A DNA stretch of 64,000 nucleotides from Symbiodinium natans. Its lineage: Eukaryota > Sar > Dinophyceae > Suessiales > Symbiodiniaceae. Under the pieces are notes generated by a model, which was not told the DNA's origin, did not search any database, and saw only the letters and a list, made by a program, of their open reading frames with translations. The stretch is taken from assembly GCA_905221605.1 (NCBI GenBank), contig CAJNDS010000368.1:53501-117500 (forward strand). The letters are read 5' to 3'. The position numbers and the translations under genes are program-made. This document shows positions 12,211-23,885 of the stretch, one piece after another. Position 1 is the stretch's first letter; each line of letters opens with the position of its first letter.

Positions 12211-12567
12211 ATGCCAAAATTTCAGCCCCTGGTGGCATCAGAGGAGGAGTGCTCCGGCTTTCCACATTTTTTGTGGATTGTTGTTCTTAATTGTTTTGTG
12301 TTGTGCCGTCTTCCCGTGTTCAGGTGCAGCCCTTGCGTTGTGGCAACAAAGCTTGTCGCCAACATCCCCCTGGCCATCCTTTATACTGTTGGAATGTTGT
12401 GCGGCGTGGCAGCCGGCCTCACGGTCGGCCTTGCGGTCGGCCTCTTTGAAGCGTTCAAGCTGCTGCGTTGGTCAGTCGTCTCCCTCATTCGGCTTTGGCT
12501 GGGTGCATCTGCAATTCTTTTGGTGGCGTGGCTGGCGGATCAGCTTTTCACTCAAAATCCCAACTAG
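12211..12567 (+). CDS. Small multi-pass membrane protein, probable retrogene
   Basis: Intronless 118-residue ORF about 100 bases downstream of the relict spliced leader. I chose the ATG at 12211 (MPKFQPLVASEEE), the first in this frame after the leader; the frame itself is open from 11929. Hydrophobic stretches: residues about 17-36 (FLWIVVLNCFVLCRL), about 44-75 (PLAILYTVGMLCGVAAGLTV, Gly-rich) and about 88-112 (LIRLWLGASAILLVAWLADQ). It therefore probably spans the membrane two to four times, with a short acidic N-terminus and no signal peptide. No family recognised. In most retrogenes the ORF stays near the leader, which fits here. Confidence 0.6.
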   Translation: MPKFQPLVASEEECSGFPHFLWIVVLNCFVLCRLPVFRCSPCVVATKLVANIPLAILYTVGMLCGVAAGLTVGLAVGLFEAFKLLRWSVVSLIRLWLGASAILLVAWLADQLFTQNPN

Positions 12568-13560
12568 GGGCTTTAGCATGTACGGTGTAGTATGGCATGT
12601 TACCCGCATCATCGTCTCTTGGGTTCTCCTCCGTCTCGAGGCTTCGCTATTGACGATGTGTCTTCAAGCGACATGGAGCCGACAGTGAAGTAAGTGCGGC
12701 GGTAAGCGAGGCATGCTCATGAGTTGGCATGTCGACCTTCGTTTCCCCTCACTGGGGTAGTTTACCATCCACGGCCAAGGCTGTGCCTGTAATGCTCAAG
12801 TGCTGCGAAAGTCGCCGAAAAATGTAACTCCGGGGTCCTCGGCATTGGAATTGTAATATCGTGGACATATGGGGAGAAACCTACTGTTGGAAATGCCCAA
12901 ATGTTAGCCAATACGTCGCTCCAAGTCGCGGTGTCCTGAACTGAATAACATTTGAGTTCCGCGCCCGTTGATTCCAAACAAGTCTGCGCTGGCGTCGTTA
13001 CCTAATTGTTAGCATCCCGCGGGCGAAATGTACCAGGTTGCTTTGCTGGCCGGCTGTTAGTGCATATTGAAAATATTTTTTGGGATTTGTGGGCTTTATT
13101 CGGCTTTGAAAATTCCAAGTTGAAAGTGAGTAGTCTGTGTGATTGAACAGGCGACCACATGTCATCATGAAATCAGCACATGAAACAACGCAGCATAGCA
13201 TTGAAGCACGTGCAACCGTGCAGCCCTTGATTTTTTTCAGACCGCAAGCACAGGCTCGGCTTCAAAAACTCAGGGGGACGGCCTTGGGTGGCCAGCGATA
13301 CACATGAAATCAAAGCTGCACGTGCACTCCTTGCCAGAGAAACCGGGTCATGTGATTCTGCTGCATCTGAGTGTCCGTTGAACCAAACGAATTATTTATA
13401 GATTATATCATGGGGATATATATAAGTATTATTGGGGAATGAATGTGGATTGTAGTAGTATATTTCTTATCGTCGGAAATTCTCTAATAAAACGGTGTCG
13501 TGCTGCTTGCGTTCGTGATTCCGTGCGCGGCCCCTCCCCCTGTAACCCGGTCCTTATAGG
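12568..13560. other. Intergenic, locally AT-rich, no supported gene
   Basis: Only short ORFs without motifs. The segment 13384-13500 is clearly more AT-rich than its surroundings (TATATATAAG, repeated TAGTAG). Confidence 0.4.
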
Positions 13561-13570
13561 CGTCTCTGGA

Positions 13571-13677
13571 AATTTTAGTGGCGCAAGTATTTCTTCGCAT
13601 TACTAAAGTCCCGGAGATTTTGGTAGCTTTACGAAATCTCGCGCTACTAAAATCTTCCAAATTTTGGTAGCTTTAGG
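13571..13677. repeat. Short inverted and direct repeat cluster
   Basis: ATTTTAGTGGCGC at about 13571 is matched in inverted orientation by GCGCTACTAAAAT at about 13651 with one mismatch, which could form a stem. TTTTGGTAGCTTTA occurs twice as a direct repeat (about 13619 and 13663). It lies immediately upstream of the GTGCG-rich tract. Confidence 0.55.
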
Positions 13678-13734
13678 GGGACATGCTCGCGGTCAAAAAA
13701 CTCTGCAGGTTTTAAGCAGGGGCTTCAGTCTGCG

Positions 13735-14262
13735 TGAGATATGTGAGTGCGGCGCGTGTGGCGCGAGCGTGTGGTGTGTGCGGTGCGTGCCGTGTGAGTG
13801 CGCGCGCCGCATGCATGCGGCGGCGCGTGCGGTGAGTGCGGTCAGTGCGCGCGGCTGCGGTGCGTTCGCGCGGTGCGTGTGGCGCGTTCGTGCATGCGGC
13901 GCGTGCGGTGTGCGTGGTGCGTGCGAAGATTGCGCGCGCGGTGCCTGCGCTTAAGTGCGTGCGCGAATGTGCGTGCGGTGTTGCGTGCGGTGCGCGTGTG
14001 CGATGCGCACGCGGGTCTGTGCGCGCAGTGCGTGTGGGGTGTGCATGCGTGTTTGCGGTGAGCGCGCGCAGCGCGTGCGCGCGATGTGTTGCGTGCGTGC
14101 GAGGGCGCGCGGGGTTCCGTGCGGCGTGTGGTGTGTTCGTGAGATGCGTGCGTGCAGTGCGTGTGGCGTGCGCGGTGCGTACGCTGAGTGCGTGCGGTGT
14201 TGCGTGCGATGTTGCGTGCGGTGCGGTGCGCGCGTGCGGTGCGTGCGTGCGTGCGTGCGCGC
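13735..14262. repeat. GTGCG-rich alternating purine-pyrimidine tract
   Basis: About 530 bases built almost entirely of GTGCG, GCGC, GTGT and GCAT steps, so purines and pyrimidines alternate over long runs. It is free of stop codons in several frames on both strands, which produces artefact ORFs (Cys/Arg/Ala-rich on +, His/Thr/Ala/Arg-rich on -). No protein is supported. Such sequence can adopt Z-DNA under negative supercoiling. Confidence 0.85.
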
Positions 14263-14403
14263 GGCCTGCCAGAAAGGCACGGCGTCCCAACCGCTGCGAA
14301 TCTTCAAGCCTTGCTGAACAGCGCAATGTTGCCATTGACCTTGTGCTGAGCGTGCGCTGTCAAGGTTTGACATGCTTTTACACAAAGCCTCTCTTGAAGA
14401 ACA

Positions 14404-14860
14404 TGTGGTCGAAGAGATCGTTCAAGAGGGATCCGTGGCACATCGTGGCGCATCGTGGAGCATCGTGGCGCACTCGTCAGCCCGACAAGACCTCAAGGCC
14501 CCAAATGGCCAGCACCCGACTGCCGATGCCGGACCAACATGATCACTGGTGTGAATTTCCTACCCAGAGTCGTGTGCCTTTGAAGCGAGCTTGTGTTGCG
14601 CAGTTTGGTGGCAATAGAGATGCGTGCGCTGGAAAAATCTGAATGCTGTGCTCCGCAGATTTTGGACGGCGTGCTGTATCAGCATTCACAAAGACGGTGC
14701 GAGAGACGACGGTTGAACCCCACTCAATCCCCAGGATGGTTTCGGTCCACTTGCGTGGCTTTGCTCACAAATGCAAGAGCTGACGTTGAAGACACCCCGA
14801 AACTCCGAAAGCTGAAAGCTTTATTTCTGAAAATGTTTTCTGAATGATGGGTGTCAGCAA
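14404..14860. repeat. Dispersed repeat, copy B
   Basis: Homologous to copy A: the GTCGAAGAGATCGTTCAAGA block, the CATCGTGGCGCATCGTGG run, then AGGATGGTTTCGGTCCACTT and the GAAACTCCGAAAGCTGAAAG block. It lacks the far 3' part present in copies A and C and begins shortly after the GTGCG tract. Confidence 0.72.
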
Positions 14861-16700
14861 ACACTTCGGGAGTTAGCAGCTAGGCGTGACTTCTCTAAGC
14901 ACTCCCGCGGGGTGTGAGTTTGACGCCACTACGCTACGGATGTTTATGCGGTGCGCACGTGCCATGAGAGGGTCGCCGCGTCACCTAATTAACAAAAACT
15001 ACCCGAACCCAAATGCACTAGAAGCCAGCGTAGCTACGCAGCCCGGCCGCAGTCGCCCTGTCAGCGAAAGCCCAGTATCCTAACGCCGCGTGCTGAAGTG
15101 GCAACAAGAACAGACGGGCTATTCTGATTCCCCTGGAACAGGGTATTTTCTTGTTCTGGGGGTCTGTCTAGAAGCACAGGCTGCGTGACTCCCAGCAGCA
15201 AAGAGTCGCAATAAGGACGGTTTTCTCCAACGAAATATATACGATCTTTTCCAACAGGGACGACAGAAAAACGTTCTTGGATGCAGAGCTGTTGCAGAGT
15301 GCACAGGGCATCCCGCTGGCGCCTCACTCCGAGCCTCGCATACGCAATCGCCGTTTTACCAGAAGTCAGGCGTTCCAATGTTATTTGCCAAAATGCAAAC
15401 TGCATGGGCATGTGTCACGGTCAAGCAGAGATGTTTCGACATCGGCGGAGCATGGCACCACGCAATGATGATTCGGCTCAAGCTCTTTACATATGTTATG
15501 AGAAAGATAGCATTTAAATCCACATGACACCACGCTCCGTGTGAAGTGCTGCTTCGCCTTCACATGCCTAGACAGTTGAAGCAAGGAAACTATGTCGGAT
15601 AGGCACATGTTTACAGGGGAACCTGCAACAAACGGGCTGTGCTTGCGATTTGGTTGGATACTGCCGCCCGATGTCGCTACCAGGGACTTTGGGCATAGCC
15701 GGGCCTTGTAAGCTATGCCGCCAGGCAACAAAATTGTGGTTCGCAGGCCAAGTTCGTGCCGCACAGCAGCAGTTGCCTGTTGAGTTGCCTCAAAGGAAAC
15801 CCGGGCTCCAGCTCCTGGTGTTAGTGGTGGTCGCGGAGGTCTGTCGTGATGTCATATGCGTGAAGTAGCTGCGTGACGCTGATGCCGAGCGTCGTACCTG
15901 CGAGGCTCTCGATGATAGCTTTCCGACGAGGCCCGACACGCGCGACGCAGCTGCTTGGCAGAGTCAAGGCTCACCTCCAAGGCTCTCGCGAAAAAACCCA
16001 CACAGACTTTATTGGATGTGGTTGCGGCGCAAATGGCGACAGTCCCAAAGTTGGCGAAGCGAACCAGTGTGCAGCTTTCATTCTTCGTCACAACTGCGGG
16101 TCGCAAACTTTCGCAAAATCATTGAATTTAGCTGACAACTGGACAGTCGCAGTGGTTTTTTGAAGCGGGCCGGCTTTTGCGTCTCCGAGGCTGGTAGCAC
16201 AGGCTCACTCGGCAAGCGGCATCTCCGCTGGAGTGGGCTTAGTGCGGAGCCGCACGTGGAGCCGCACGCGGAGCTGCAGCTGATGCGTCTGAGCCACTTG
16301 CTGCACAACTATCGAACTCTAGAGCAAGAGTGAAGATTTGCCGGGCTCACCAAGGACAGCGCTGCGTCGCAATGGTTGCCACTTTGGCGGTGATATCGTT
16401 GCTGCTCGGCGCGAGTGCCATGAGCGCGAGCTCTGGGACAAAGTTGAGCACTGGAGGCAGGTCCTGCCTTGGCATTCAGAGGGCATCGCTTTGACACGTC
16501 GAGTTTTGCACAGCGCCAGCGCCCCTGCGTTCGAGCTGTCACCGTATCTTCGTGCCTGCTAGAGCATTGTGGTGCAACTGGGGTGTGTATTTTATGGATA
16601 TGAACCACTGCAGCCACTGCACGGATATGAACCACTGCGGGTCCCACCAGGACTTGACTTGGGCCCTTCCGAAGGCGGAGGAGTTCTCTTCCTGTACGCG
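14861..16700. other. No recognised gene
   Basis: Several ORFs of 60-150 codons on both strands (for example 16309-16755 on -) show no motif. At 16590-16640 a short duplication contains GGATATGAACCACTGC twice. Confidence 0.35.
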
Positions 16701-16825
16701 CCCTTCGGATGCAAGCAAAGCTGAGATCGGCTAAGTGGTAGGCCGTATGCGCCATGTGTTCTTGGTATGTTGCAGGCGTGTGCTCAGGTCACCCTTGTGT
16801 TGTGATGGTGCAAGCCCCGCAGTGC

Positions 16826-18890
16826 TTCCTCGCTTGGCTTTCGAGGAGGTGTGGCATGCGGTGGGAGGTTGCCAACACGTTTTCGAAGCAGTAAAGAGAG
16901 AGATAGCTGGGCAGGGGTTCCGCTTCGGGGAGGCTGGCTTCACAGTTTCACCGTTTTGGAAAAGGGGCGCGGTATCCCTAGTGCAGCCCGCTGTGTTGGA
17001 TGCATCGGCCCAACAGATGGTTTTCAAAGACGGGGCGGAGGGGCGGGACAGGGAAGGCAGGGGGAAGGGGGGCGGGGTTTGGTGTTCGTCACTGTTCGTC
17101 CCCTATGGTTGGCCCAATTGTCCTAATGCACCTTTTGCTCCTTTCTGGCCCCTCGCATCGTCTTTCGCGTAGCGTTCAAATTTACTCCACATTTCAGACA
17201 TCTCCCTTGCTTCCTTCTCCTTGCTTCCCAATGTCACCCATTCCAAGCAAAAGTACCACTTATGGGGTCAAACTTCGTAACACGGCCAGCGGGTGGGTAC
17301 ACAGGTGTTTGCGCCAGTTCCCCCCCTGTTCCCGGCAGAAGAAAAGCCAGCAAACGAGAGAGAGGAGAGTCACCCCCAAGGGCGCGTGAGTCGCAGTCTG
17401 ATGGGGTTCTCACGCTGTTGGTGGGATACCATGTATCGCAGTTTTTGTTGCGAACCTCCTCTCCAAGTCTGCACTTCAGGGGCGGCGCCAAGCGCGTGGC
17501 GAGAGAGAGAGAGAGAGAGAGCCCAGCACAAGCAGAAAGAAAGAAGAGCGCGCGCGAGAGAGAGAGATCAAGATTGCTTGAAGACCTGGTAGGCGCCGAG
17601 ATTGTGCGTAGATTTACAAGGATTGGTGCCAATCAGGGCCCTTTGCCCATGCACCACCCATGTATTCGGCGCGGGCCCAAAAAGCAGGGTCCGATAGAGG
17701 TGCTACGTTTGTACTGCTTCGAGAAGAAGGGAAGAAGAAGAAGCTCCAATGCATCAATTTCGCACCGAGATGTTCAGACAGGGCGCCCATGTTGCGAGGG
17801 CGAGGAGAGGCCCTCTCAGTTCCTAAGCCCAGCCGCAGAAAAACAAATCAAGAAGATGCTGAAAAGCGAGCTTCGTTAAAGTAATCAGAAGCTTTCTCGA
17901 AGGAGTGGGCTGCCCTGCTAGCTTCCTACGACTCGGCCGCTGCCGCTTGGTGGCACCATCCGTTTCTCAAGGGATGAGCTTGTGCGGACCTTGCTGTCCA
18001 AGGTTGCGCACCGGATCAGGCCAGTGTGCTCCCACAAGCAAAAACTTCCCATTCCACGTCAAGCGCACAACCTTTCGGCCCTCAAGTTGTTGCTCTCTGA
18101 AAAGTTTCACAAGCTGCTCCAGTTTGACGCCGGAGCTTCTGACAACTTCCAGCTTGCAAGCCGCGCTGCTTCGATGGCCCGGGCTCGACGTGCTGTGCCC
18201 GGGGATGCATTCGGGCGCACAGCTTCGTAAGGATTCGTACCCGTTAGCTATTCTTGTACCGGACGCCAAGTCTCTCAATATTCCCCACAAGACCAGGCAT
18301 GTCTCCGCGCACGGAGCAGATGGCCAGCTGCTGCTGGAGGACGGCTGCGGCACAGCAAATCCTTTGCAGGCTGGAAAAGAGGGAAAAGAGGCTTCGAAAA
18401 CGTGAGAAGCCTTCCACTTTCCTGGGAGCTCGAGGGTAGAGTCGCAATGTTGCTGGGGGATGTGGTTTGACTGCAACTTGGTGTCCGGCTGGCACATGAT
18501 TCGGGATGCTCATGCCAAGTGCCAAGGAGGTTTGACAAAAGATGCCAGCCATTTCCTTGATTTGATGTTGATGCGCCTGGTGTTGTTACTAGTTGTTACT
18601 AATTCCCGAAAGCATCGCCGCGACATGAAACGCGCAACGTTGTTGAACTCAAAATCAACAAGTTTGGTAGCAGCATCGAGGTGGAATCACTTGAAGACCT
18701 GCTGCGGGCAGCACCAGGCGGGCGAGTTTACTCGGGAATGTCGGATGTGGAAACTTGCTCTGCGTCAGTTAAGGCTAGCTTGCTGCCCAGGAGAGAAGCT
18801 CAAACTGCCAAAGCTTGTCGTGCTCAACTGCTGCGGCCTTCAAAATCTAGGCGCGGAAGCGTCTACGCGACTGTGAACTTGACGTGGTAG
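16826..18890 (+). CDS. Scattered exon-like pieces, unrecognised
   Basis: Three + strand pieces read like protein: 16826-16915 (LAFEEVWHAVGGCQHVFEAV), about 17950-18230 (RFSRDELVRTLLSKVAHRI and ALKLLLSEKFHKLLQFDAGA), and about 18630-18770 (VVELKINKFGSSIEVESLED then LLRAAPGGRVYSGMSD). Charged and hydrophobic residues are patterned as in helical domains, but I recognise no family and cannot show that they belong together. Simple-sequence GA tracts occur between them (for example 17502-17520). Confidence 0.22.
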
Positions 18891-18899
18891 CTGCTCAGT

Positions 18900-21220
18900 C
18901 TCTGCGGCTGCGCAGCCGTGGCAACACATGCCTGAAAGCGTGCTTGTTCCTGAGGATTGCAGTTGGCGCGAGCTGGAATCCAGCATGTGATCTGCGCGCC
19001 ACAAAAATTGAGTGATACGTCGGCCCGACTCTTCATCAGTGCCTTCTACAGCACCTTGGATGAAATTTACAGGTCATTGACATCAGCAGCTTTGACCTAG
19101 TGACCAGGTGCGCTTTTTGCTGGCCGCCCAGTGCTAGGGGCTTTCAATGCCGCTTGCCTCAGTCACCCCGAAGGGCATGGCGCAGCGAGATTGTAAGTCC
19201 CTTGGCTTGGCCGACTCACTTGACGTCTGTTTAACGCAGGCTTTCAGCTACTGCCCAGCGATTCAGACCACAGCGGCTTAGCAGTATCATGGTGCTGTAC
19301 ATTTGTGTCTTTTTTGGCCGGCTAGTCGATATAGATACTGTAGCCCGTGAGAGTGCCAGTCGAGGCAGCGGTATCTTCGACATGCCCAGTGCAGGGCTTC
19401 CGACGAATTTTTCAGATGTCGCTTGGTCGCAGGCAGGCCTCGCGGAGCGATGCGCTTCATGCTTCTGAAAGTGCATTCGGCCACGGATTATGCCACCTTA
19501 TCATAAAGGGCATCTCAAATGTCGGTGAAGCGCGGGTTTCAAGTTGGAAAGTCTGCAAGGCACGCTAGCGGAGCTAGGCTTGAGTTCAGTCTTGCCTCAG
19601 CGGCTTTAGCAGGTAGGGTCGGACGCCGTCCTGAAAGCTGTGAGCTTCTGACTATATCATCGGATGAGGGGCGACGTCAGTATTTTTGTTTCAAGGGAAC
19701 CTGTCCGTGTGATTTTTTAGGGGGCAAAAAATAGTGACCGGATCAATATGGGTTCCACCTGCAACAAATACGAACAAAAGCAGCAGTGTGCGCACTGGCA
19801 CCCAAGCCACGCTCTCTACCTGCCCCTCAAGCTGGATTGACGGCCATTGTGATAAGTCACGGCTTAGGATTTTTCGACATTCGTAGGGGTTGGTGTTGCA
19901 ACTTAGGTTTCCTGGCTCGTTGTGAGAGGGGTTGTGCAGCTTTTGGCTAGTTCCGACTTTGCTGCCTCAATCTTCATTTGAGAATAAGGCTGGTTTGACT
20001 CGGGGCACTTGGTCCTTTACTGTTGCTTTTGGACGTTCGAGGCTGGTGCTGCCAGTGCCAGTTCGGACGCCAGCGCCGACTGTTGCAACAAGGCATCTTC
20101 TTGGCCGTGTTGGATATGCAACGTGATCTCGTAGCGCAGTTCGCAGTTTTGGCTCTCTCCACTTGAAATGCAGGAGTCCTCATCCAGCGGCCGTGGAGAG
20201 CTCGGTGCCTGTGTTTACAATGTGTTTGCTGCTCTTCTTCCTGACTTTCGGCGTTTTCAAGACTTGCCAAGGCTTTCTCATCCATTTTTTTTTCTCATCC
20301 GCACACGGGCTGAGCGTCTCGTTTACCAATGAAGTCATAGTAAGTCACGGTGGTGTCATGGTAAGCCCCAGATGGCCTGGTAGCGTGTTGACTCACAACG
20401 TGGACTCCCGAGTGAAGCCAGAAGAGCAGAGATCAAAGCAAAGAGCAGCTCGAGGTCCTTTTGGTGTGCAGCTTGTGTACTTGTGTACACTTCTCGCGTC
20501 TGTGAGCCCTTAGCCATGGACCCCATGAACCCTCGACCTCACACGAGCTGCGGGCTTTCCTCTTTGACCTGAGGCCAGCGGACTGGGACGGATTGCACTG
20601 AAAGTCGAGCAGTGTCGTGCTCTGGAATGCTTCCACACATGTTTTCCTGTGGAGGTGCTGCTTGACACTCGCACACCAGACAGCTGTTGCGGCCGCACTG
20701 GGCTGGACTTCGACATGGGTCGCATGCTTCGTTGAGATGCAACCTCTTTGCTGGCGTACTGCTGAGCTTTTGGCGTGGACAGAGGCCACGTGCAGAACTG
20801 CAGCAAGCATTGCTGCATGTGGGGGGTCGACAGCGAGATCTGCTGACAGGCTCGGTGAGACCACAGCAGCAGCAACGGTGAAGGAAGCTGTTGAGGCTAT
20901 GAGATAGTGTGCTCGCACATGATGAAAGGATCAGGACCCATGTTAGCTAATTTTGCATCAAGCCTGAGCATGCAGCGACTGGTTTGACGAGCACTCTACC
21001 CGTTGGTGGTATTCTGCCAGGACTGTTATGGCTAGATTGCTGTGCTCTCGCAGCAGTCGAGCCTCACGTCGTCAAACGCACAGGAGCTGGTGGATTTGGC
21101 ATAGGCACAGGTGTTGGAAGACATGGCCAGCATGACTCAATGACTCACGCAGTGCTTTCTGACTGCATGTGGCGTTATCAATCATGGTCCACCCCTGACA
21201 GGCACGTGCAACACTGGAGA
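18900..21220. other. No recognised gene
   Basis: Short ORFs on both strands only. A pair of overlapping ORFs at 20433-20918 (-) and 20617-20907 (+) are mirror-image Ala/Thr-rich shadows, and I cannot choose between them. Confidence 0.35.
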
Positions 21221-21228
21221 CTCGCAGT

Positions 21229-22741
21229 GAGAGCATTTCGAAGCTGACCGCGCAAGCCGCTGTTTCCCACGAGGCACTAGATGTCCAGGACCTGGCAGCT
21301 GCAGCGCGGGCATTTGCCAAAATGGTATTCCGGAAGCAGCCGTCTCTGCACGAGATCCAGGACAGCTTCGGAACAAAAGCTTGTGAATGTTGCATGAATG
21401 CGTGTGATTCTTGTCTTGGCTGTCTCTTGTTTGGGAGGCCCGAGTTGTGCGAGCCCACGTCGTGCGCGCAAAGGACATTGCCAACCTCGGCCGAAGTCGT
21501 GCCAAGGCCGAGCGCGCGGATGCCCCGTCATCGGAAGCAGCAAAGGGGCTTGGCTTAGGATGCGTTGCCGACCTCAACCAACAGGGGCCCGCCAATCTCG
21601 CGTGAGACCTCACTTCCGTGCGCCCCCGAACCGCGCTGCCGCCCATGGCCCTCGAGACGGCTGCCACGCGGCAGCTCCAGCAGCCCACGCCACAGGGCTC
21701 GGCCAACCTGGCTTGGCCTTTTGCACGCCCAAACGGAACTGGCACCTCCCACAAGCCCCTTTTGGCTTCGCTGGCGCAGGCAGCCACTCACAGCTTCGGG
21801 ACACATGTTGCTCCATAGGCCACTGCCAACGTGGCCCGAAACTGCGGCACCTGCCGCGCGCTGTGCACGCCCTCGCTGGAGGCTGTTGCAGGAAAATCGG
21901 GCCGAATTCGCGGATTTCAGGCCCAGCACTTGGCCAACGCTGTCCGGGGCCTCGGGCAGCTGGCGCTTCGGAGCGTGCCGCTGACGGCCGCCGCTGTGGC
22001 AGCAGCGCAGCATGGGCTCCGGCGGCCCAAGCCGCAGGAGCTGGCAAGCGCCGCGCGGTGGTTTGGCACGGCCAAGTGCGGCGGCGAGAGCTTTTCGACG
22101 ACCTCGGCGACTGCCGGGGCTCCCGGAAAGGCTTTGCTTTTGGGTTCTGGAGCTTGGGGGGGGGGTGTTGCGTGTCTCTGACGTGTCTGACGCGTCTCGT
22201 TTAAGTCTCCCATCTTCGACCGAGGCCGCACTGCGCGCGACTTCGGCACCTCAGGAAATCTCTAACCTTCTGTGGTGCCTTGGGACAGCGGAGGCCGGTT
22301 CTTTCATTAGACGCTGTTGAAAAAGACGGTTAAGACATGTTAAGACTGTTACTTGTAAGAGACGTAGAGAGGATGTTTTAAGAAATGTGTTTTGGAGACT
22401 GTTGGAGAGTCTTAAGTTTGGCTGTGGCGGCCCAACTGACTTAAGTGTTTTGCCGTTCTCGAAGTTTCCGCAAGGCTCTGCAGATGGTGGCCTCATGTGC
22501 GCTTGTCGAGACTGCTTGCTCGAGCCAGATGCCTTCTGCAGCACAGGCCATTGCAAACGTAGCACAGTCTGCGGGCGCACTGGCGGCGGAGAACGGCCTG
22601 CCAACGAGCACTGCAGCAGCCAGAGGCGTGGAAGACATCAGTGAGCTCTCTTTGCAGGGGCTGTCCAACACTGGGCAGCCACTTGACTTGATTCATTGCC
22701 TGCGGCTGCTTGCGTCTGAGTCACGAGCAAAGCAGTTGTGA
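21229..22741 (+). pseudogene. Octotricopeptide-like (OPR) helical-repeat gene with two in-frame stops
   Basis: The region encodes tandem units of about 36-38 residues centred on a 'PQ-x-[LI]-A-N-x-A-W' motif, as in OPR proteins that bind organellar RNA. Units: LDVQDLAAAARAFAKM (about 21270), KDIANLGRSRAKAER (about 21465), QQGPANLA-stop-DLTSVR (about 21590), PQGSANLAWPFA (about 21690), P-stop-ATANVARNCG (about 21815), AQHLANAVRGLGQLAL (about 21925), PQELASAARWFGTA (about 22035), PQEISNLLWCLGTAE (about 22245), AQAIANVAQSAGALA (about 22540), LQGLSNTG (about 22655). From 21411 to 22181 a single frame holds five of these units and is broken only at TGA 21603-21605 and TAG 21816-21818. Both stops sit where the repeat expects Trp and Gln. 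Frame changes before and after are probably introns. It could be a decaying gene, or one repaired by splicing or editing. Confidence 0.6.
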
Positions 22742-23427
22742 ATCGCGAACATGTTTGTGTGTTTGTGAATGCGGCGCTACGTGGCGCTCAGCTTGAGGAC
22801 TCTTGGAACCGCTGCAACCTTTGACATGCGGCTGCTGGAAGCTGCCGGGGTTCAATTTCGCAGCGTGCAAGTACACGAGGATGGCTGGGATCCCACGGGT
22901 CGAGAGAGGCACGGCACAGTGGCATAACATGGCATAGCGTGGCATAGAGCATCCCCTAAGTTGAACAAGAAGTTTGCTCTCAGCCGTTTTTGGCCTTGGC
23001 CTTCGATAGGAACAACCAGTTGCTTGGTCTGGTGTCGGCGCTGGCTCTCTTCACTGGAGGCCCGATGGTTGTGCTGCTCTTGCTGTGCTTGGGACGGTTC
23101 GGGATTGGTTGCAGCTTTCGACGTTTCATGAACGCTGGATGAACGTTAGGCGGTTAGGCTCTGATTCCTCGCCACTGTTTGGAGGTGTCGACCTCCCGCC
23201 TTTGGTGGATGTTTCCGCTCGTGTGGAAGAGATTTTGGAAAGGCGTGCTGAGGACGGGAGAACTGCAGTCACTTTTTTTTGTTCTTTTGTTTTGGGCGAA
23301 TGCTGCGCCTAGCTTCTTCTCATCGCGTGGCCTTTGCGAGTGCTTGACCGCTGGTGAAGCTGGGTGATCGCCGGAGAAACTAAGAATCTCAGTAGCGCCG
23401 GCAACAACACAGAAGGAGCGATGACTG
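22742..23427. other. No recognised gene
   Basis: The piece 22770-22930 could still be coding (RLLEAAGVQFRSVQVHEDGW, like a C-terminal nuclease-type domain after OPR repeats), but this is too short to assert. Nothing else is supported. Confidence 0.25.
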
Positions 23428-23885
23428 ACACCTGCCCAAAGCCAGCTTCCAATAAAATTCCCGCCTCAGCACGCCCCAAAGCTAACTTCCAATAAACTTC
23501 CACCCTCCAAGCCCCAAAGCCAACTTCCAATAAACTTCCCCCCTTAGCAAGCCCCAACGCTAACTTCCAATAAAAAATCCTGCCTCAGCAAACCGAAAAG
23601 CTAATTGCCCATAAAATTCCCCTGTTAGCAAGCCCCAAAGCTACATTCCAATCAAATTCCCGCCTCAGCAAGCCCCAAAGCTAACTTCCAATAGAAATCC
23701 CGCCTCAGCAAGCCCCAAAGCTAACTTCCAATAAAATTCCCTCCTCAGGACGCCCCAAAGCCAACTTCCAATAAGGTTCCTGCCTCAGCAAGCCCCAAAG
23801 CTAACGCCCAATAAAATTCCCCTCTTGGCAAACCCCAAAGCTAACTTCCAATAACATTCCCCTCTTAGCAAGCCCCAAAGCTAAC
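23428..23885. repeat. Tandem array 1 of a 40-bp unit
   Basis: About 11 imperfect head-to-tail copies. The unit combines GCAAGCCCCAAAGCTAACTT with CCAATAAAATTCCCGCCTCA. Copies differ mainly in the last ten bases (CGCCTCA, CCTCTTA, CTCCTCA). The same unit forms array 2 at 30777-31185. The array ends exactly where dispersed repeat copy C begins. Read on the minus strand it gives repetitive ORFs (GILLEAGFG), which I regard as artefacts. Confidence 0.9.

Noticed and set aside
13712-14642. Long overlapping ORFs on both strands (up to 268 codons) across the GTGCG tract
   Set aside because: Low-complexity sequence with almost no stop codons; the products are Cys/Arg/Ala or His/Thr/Ala monotony on both strands.
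23309-23557. Minus-strand ORF reading WKLALGRAEAGILLEAGFG-type repeats
   Set aside because: It is simply the translation of the 40-bp tandem array.
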